A stretch of 64,000 nucleotides of DNA from Paenibacillus pasadenensis (GTDB lineage: Bacteria; Bacillota; Bacilli; Paenibacillales; Paenibacillaceae). The first letter of the stretch is position 1; each line of letters begins with the position of its first letter. The stretch covers positions 434,001-498,000 of the forward strand of contig NZ_JAMBOT010000002.1 in NCBI RefSeq assembly GCF_023715725.1, in the 5' to 3' direction. Position numbers and translations under genes: made by a program. The notes under the pieces were generated by a model. It made no database searches. It had not been told where the DNA came from and saw only the letters and a program-made list of their open reading frames with translations. Below, one piece after another: positions 61,638 through 64,000 of the stretch.

Positions 61638-62120
61638 CTACGAATTCATAACCGTGATGGTGTTAGAGTCAGTGTCCCATCCAATGGCAGTGGAAGAAGA
61701 GGAAACATCCCGTACTCTATAGAGTCTGAGAACTGTCTCAGGCGCGACATAAAGCCATGTATACAGAGTAAATTGAAGCTGGCCGATGAGAGAGCCGGTG
61801 ATCGGATTCATTACGTTGTAAACAACGGTGGCGCTCACGTTAAATGTAGTGCCTTGTATGGTCAGCCTTGCTGAGCTTGACGGAGGTGCATCATTTATTT
61901 CAGTCAGTGTGCCACTTACGATGTGATCGTACTCAAGCCGATATTCGGAATTGTTAACTAGATTAAAGCTATACTCTGCCCTAACTCCTGCATCATTTTC
62001 ATCCGAATTCCGTTCGTTTCCGCACAAACGGATTACGATAACGAGCAGTATAAATAAGATTAAAATAACGGCACGATTAGAAACGTCCCAGCGGCTGATC
62101 TTTAAAGTCAGATTATTCAT
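61638..62120 (-). CDS. TM/beta paralogue C: YjcZ-like helix plus beta-rich domain
   Basis: A 160-residue third family member: LTLKISRWDVSN, helix RAVILILFILLVIVIRLC, acidic NSDENDAG, then YSFNLVNNSEYRLEY, APPSSSARLTIQG, GQLQFTLYT and terminal SNTITVMNS, the same order as in paralogues A and B. The helix is less hydrophobic at its end (VIRLC). The ATG at 62120 has TTGGAGTGATTAGG upstream. Paralogue B lies downstream on the same strand with its own promoter. Confidence 0.72.
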   Translation of the reverse strand: MNNLTLKISRWDVSNRAVILILFILLVIVIRLCGNERNSDENDAGVRAEYSFNLVNNSEYRLEYDHIVSGTLTEINDAPPSSSARLTIQGTTFNVSATVVYNVMNPITGSLIGQLQFTLYTWLYVAPETVLRLYRVRDVSSSSTAIGWDTDSNTITVMNS

Positions 62121-62153
62121 CCTAATCACTCCAACCATACTTGAATTACTAAG

Positions 62154-62184
62154 TACAGTATGAAAGAAGCAGCTAGAATGACAC
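62154..62184 (-). promoter_or_regulatory. Sporulation-type promoter of paralogue C
   Basis: Minus strand: GTGTC (62184-62180), 17 nt, CATACTGTA (62162-62154). Same -35, spacing and -10 as paralogue B. Confidence 0.55.
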
Positions 62185-62452
62185 GGCGGCATAGCCTTAT
62201 TCTCATAGATTCAGAACAGCCGTCTGACCGCCCCGCATTTCCTGACAGACCATTTTTCACGAACATCCGCAATCCAATCGTAACGCTGGCGTGCGAAACG
62301 AACAAATAAAAATGTCGTAAAAATCAGGGCTGTTTGCCGCCGGAATGAAGATAATGAAAGAAAAGCCGAGAAAAATAGAGAATCGAAGAGATTAACTTCC
62401 TGTTTGTTTCTTTAATCCGGCTCTAGGAATTGTTTTTGAGCTTTGGCCGGCC
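62185..62452. other. Intergenic stretch before the kdp leader
   Basis: About 270 nt between divergent units. I see no gene, repeat or recognisable RNA element in it. Confidence 0.5.
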
Positions 62453-62482
62453 TTTACAGATTTAGACATCGAGGCGTAAGAT
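62453..62482 (+). promoter_or_regulatory. Sigma-A-like promoter of the kdp leader
   Basis: TTTACA (62453-62458), 18-nt spacer, TAAGAT (62477-62482). Transcription would start near 62489, about 20 nt before the riboswitch. Confidence 0.5.
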
Positions 62483-62507
62483 TCGTCTCAAGTTAGTTGA
62501 CTTTACA

Positions 62508-62681
62508 ACGCTTAATTTCCAAATCAGGAAAACGGGGGAACCATATGATGCCGCCATTCCGATGTGAGAGTCGGAAGAACGGTCATCCGGGGTGAATCCT
62601 GCAGTGATGGAGCCATGGCAATCCATTCTGCGGGTAGGGCGACTCTCACCGCCCGAATCCGACAGCTAACCTCGTCAGCGT
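62508..62681 (+). ncRNA. c-di-AMP riboswitch (ydaO-yuaA type) controlling kdp
   Basis: Recognised by the conserved blocks of the ydaO class in order: CGGGGGAACCA, GGGGTGAATCC, GGGTAGGGCGACTCTCACC, and GCCCGAATCCGACAGCTAAC. The closing P1 stem is ACGCT (62508-62512) with AGCGT (62677-62681). These RNAs bind c-di-AMP and switch genes off; control of Kdp potassium uptake by this class is established in other Firmicutes. An intrinsic terminator follows 80 nt later, so the mechanism is premature termination at high c-di-AMP. Confidence 0.92.
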
Positions 62682-62760
62682 GATTGAGCCAGAACAGGAC
62701 GATGGTCTTGACAGGGCTTTAATCGGGAGAGAGGATGATGACGCTTGTGATCGCTAGCGA

Positions 62761-62791
62761 CCACAGGGGCCGTAGCCTCTGTGGTTTTTTT
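62761..62791 (+). terminator. Riboswitch-controlled terminator upstream of kdp
   Basis: CCACAGGGGC pairs with GCCTCTGTGG (one G-T pair), CGTA loop, followed by seven T. It lies between the c-di-AMP aptamer and the first small gene. Confidence 0.85.
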
Positions 62792-62862
62792 GCGCCCAAA
62801 TTACGGGTTTCAGCAGCTTTTGTACCAAAAGAATTGTTCGCGGAAGGGGAAAATTTCTCTTG

Positions 62863-62967
62863 ATGGATATAGCCATGGTCGGCCTCGTAGCCGCATTGAC
62901 CGCTTGTATGCTGGGATTGCTGGCGTGGGCCGGCAAGCATGTTTCGGAAGGAAGGGAAGAGAATTGA
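62863..62967 (+). CDS. Putative 34-residue membrane peptide ahead of kdpF
   Basis: ATG at 62863 opens a 34-codon frame with one hydrophobic helix (MVGLVAALTACMLGLLAWAG) and a charged tail (KHVSEGREEN). GGAAGGGG lies 13 nt upstream, somewhat far; the in-frame ATG at 62875 is an alternative. Its TGA overlaps the TTG start of kdpF, the coupling expected of a true operon member. It resembles KdpF in size and topology but not in sequence. It may be an extra small subunit of the Kdp complex or a translated leader. Confidence 0.5.
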   Translation: MDIAMVGLVAALTACMLGLLAWAGKHVSEGREEN

Positions 62968-63044
62968 TCTGGATGCTGGGCGCGCTTATTGCCGCCGTGT
63001 TCGTCTATTTGGGTTACGTTTTGCTGCATCCGGAAAAGTTTTGA
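62964..63044 (+). CDS. kdpF: KdpF, small subunit of the K+-transporting ATPase
   Basis: A 26-residue single-helix protein: MLGALIAAVFVYLGYVLLHP followed by EKF, the typical C-terminal PEKF of KdpF, which stabilises the KdpABC complex. The TTG at 62964 has AAGGAAGGG 7 nt upstream and overlaps the preceding stop (TTGA). Starting at the ATG at 62973 would give 23 residues. kdpA follows after 69 nt. Confidence 0.85.
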   Translation: MIWMLGALIAAVFVYLGYVLLHPEKF

Positions 63045-63113
63045 CCGGGGAGCATGATCCGGTAGTTAAACGCTTAATCGGAATATAGTTTGAGTACGAA
63101 GGAGCTCTCATTC

Positions 63114-64000
63114 ATGATGGCATGGATATCGATTGGAATTATGCTGCTGCTCGTCGCGCTGCTGGCACGCCCGACAGGCATGTACGTGTATAAAGCGTTC
63201 AACGGGGAACAAACACGTTTGGACAAATGGTTCGGCCCGCTGGAACGCGTCATTTACCGTCTTGGCGGCATCTCGCCTAAACAGCAAACCTGGAAAACCT
63301 ACGCGGCTTCTGTAGTTATAAGCAATGGAATGATGACCTTGCTCGTGTATCTCGTGTTTCGCCTGCAAGCGTATTTACCGCTTAATCCGAGCGGAATCGC
63401 GAACATGGAGCCTCGGTTGGCGTTTAATACCGCCATTAGTTTTATGGCCAATACAAATCTGCAGCATTACAGCGGTGAAAGCGGCCTTTCTTATTTGGCG
63501 CAAATGATCGCTATTGTGTTCATGATGTTTGTATCGCCGGCAACAGCGCTCGCTGTTGTCATCGCGATGATGCGCGGGCTCGCGGGCAAACCGCTCGGCA
63601 ACTTTTTTGTCGATCTGACCCGGTCGATAACACGCATTTTGCTGCCGATTGCATTTGTATCCGCCCTCGTATTCGTTGCGCTTGGCGTGCCTCAGACACT
63701 AGAGCCGACCGCAGTTGCGCAAACGCTGCAGGGCGGAGAACAGTCGATTGCACGCGGACCGATGGCTTCCTTTCTGGCAATTAAGGAGCTTGGCAATAAC
63801 GGTGGAGGCTTTATGGGGGCCAACTCCGCGCATCCGTTTGAAAATCCCGGTGCGCTTAGCAATATGCTGCAAATGCTGCTGATGCTGCTGATTACGACCT
63901 CCCTGCCGTTTGTATACGGAAAAATGGTTGGCAACGCCAAGCAAGGCCGGGTGCTGTTCGTCTCCATGGCCGTACTGTTTATTGTCATGCTCAGTACGTC
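63114..64000 (+). CDS. kdpA: KdpA, potassium-binding subunit of the K+-transporting ATPase (3' end cut)
   Basis: The first 295 residues of about 560 are present; the gene leaves the window. KdpA is the ion-channel-like subunit that selects K+. Two of the four filter loops are visible: NTNLQHYSGE and NNGGGFMGANSAHPFENP. The start shows LLARPTGMYVYKAFNGEQT as in other KdpA. ATG at 63114 (a second ATG follows directly) with GAAGGAG upstream. kdpB and kdpC should follow outside the window. Under c-di-AMP riboswitch control. Confidence 0.95.
   Translation, partial: MMAWISIGIMLLLVALLARPTGMYVYKAFNGEQTRLDKWFGPLERVIYRLGGISPKQQTWKTYAASVVISNGMMTLLVYLVFRLQAYLPLNPSGIANMEPRLAFNTAISFMANTNLQHYSGESGLSYLAQMIAIVFMMFVSPATALAVVIAMMRGLAGKPLGNFFVDLTRSITRILLPIAFVSALVFVALGVPQTLEPTAVAQTLQGGEQSIARGPMASFLAIKELGNNGGGFMGANSAHPFENPGALSNMLQMLLMLLITTSLPFVYGKMVGNAKQGRVLFVSMAVLFIVMLST

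Overview
The window looks like chromosome of a Paenibacillus-type Firmicute. The supports are strong GGAGG-type ribosome binding sites, moderate GC, sporulation-type promoters, an S-layer-anchored glycosidase, many carbohydrate-active enzymes with AraC-type regulators, and Bacillales families (YqhG, YqhH, YqzE, YkvI, DUF3891, a PspA/DUF350/DUF4178/DUF4247 cluster). I see no insertion sequence, prophage, CRISPR array or rRNA. Genes are cut at both edges: a GH4 glycosidase on the left and kdpA on the right.

Layout. 1-3.3 kb: the end of a sugar operon (LacI-type remnant, sugar kinase, GH4), then an acetyltransferase and a DUF3891 protein. 3.3-8.6 kb: an AI-2E-family permease, then a cell-envelope stress cluster (pspA, DUF350, DUF4178, DUF4247 lipoprotein) behind an ECF-sigma-like promoter, then a metallophosphoesterase and a HAD phosphatase. 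8.6-14.1 kb: a membrane diguanylate cyclase, a GT4 glycosyltransferase, a YkvI-type permease, xanthine phosphoribosyltransferase and three small unknown proteins. 14.2-25.3 kb: bounded by two almost identical tRNA-Leu(CAG) genes. It holds an Ada-AlkA fusion with a separate methyltransferase (alkylation repair), a nucleoside transporter, a GH123-like protein, an AraC regulator, an alpha-L-rhamnosidase, and an SDR/HxlR pair. 25.5-37.8 kb: polysaccharide deacetylase, TetR/MFS efflux pair, cytochrome c lipoprotein, divergent deacetylase, N-acetylmuramoyl-L-alanine amidase, yqzE, yqhG-yqhH and a B12-dependent ribonucleotide reductase.

38-48 kb: a 1870-residue S-layer-anchored GH20 hexosaminidase, an orphan BtrH-like protein, and an AraC / PhyH-dioxygenase / TIM-barrel catabolic set. 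48-55.7 kb: TetR/hydrolase pair, a beta-rich protein with a sigma-K-like promoter, an ornithine-cyclodeaminase / M19 peptidase / CocE-hydrolase operon, and an SDR. 55.7-62.2 kb: a secreted GH2 enzyme with C-terminal carbohydrate-binding modules sits among three paralogous small membrane-anchored proteins. These have a YjcZ-like hydrophobic helix joined to a beta-rich domain, and they share a promoter layout. 62.4-64 kb: a c-di-AMP (ydaO-type) riboswitch with terminator leads into a 34-residue membrane peptide, kdpF and kdpA.

Themes. Large glycosidase genes carry cre-like CcpA sites, which suggests catabolite-repressed use of host or plant glycans. Several convergent gene ends have their stop codons inside the loop of a shared intrinsic terminator. 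The least explained element is the three-gene TM/beta paralogue family at 56.0-62.1 kb.
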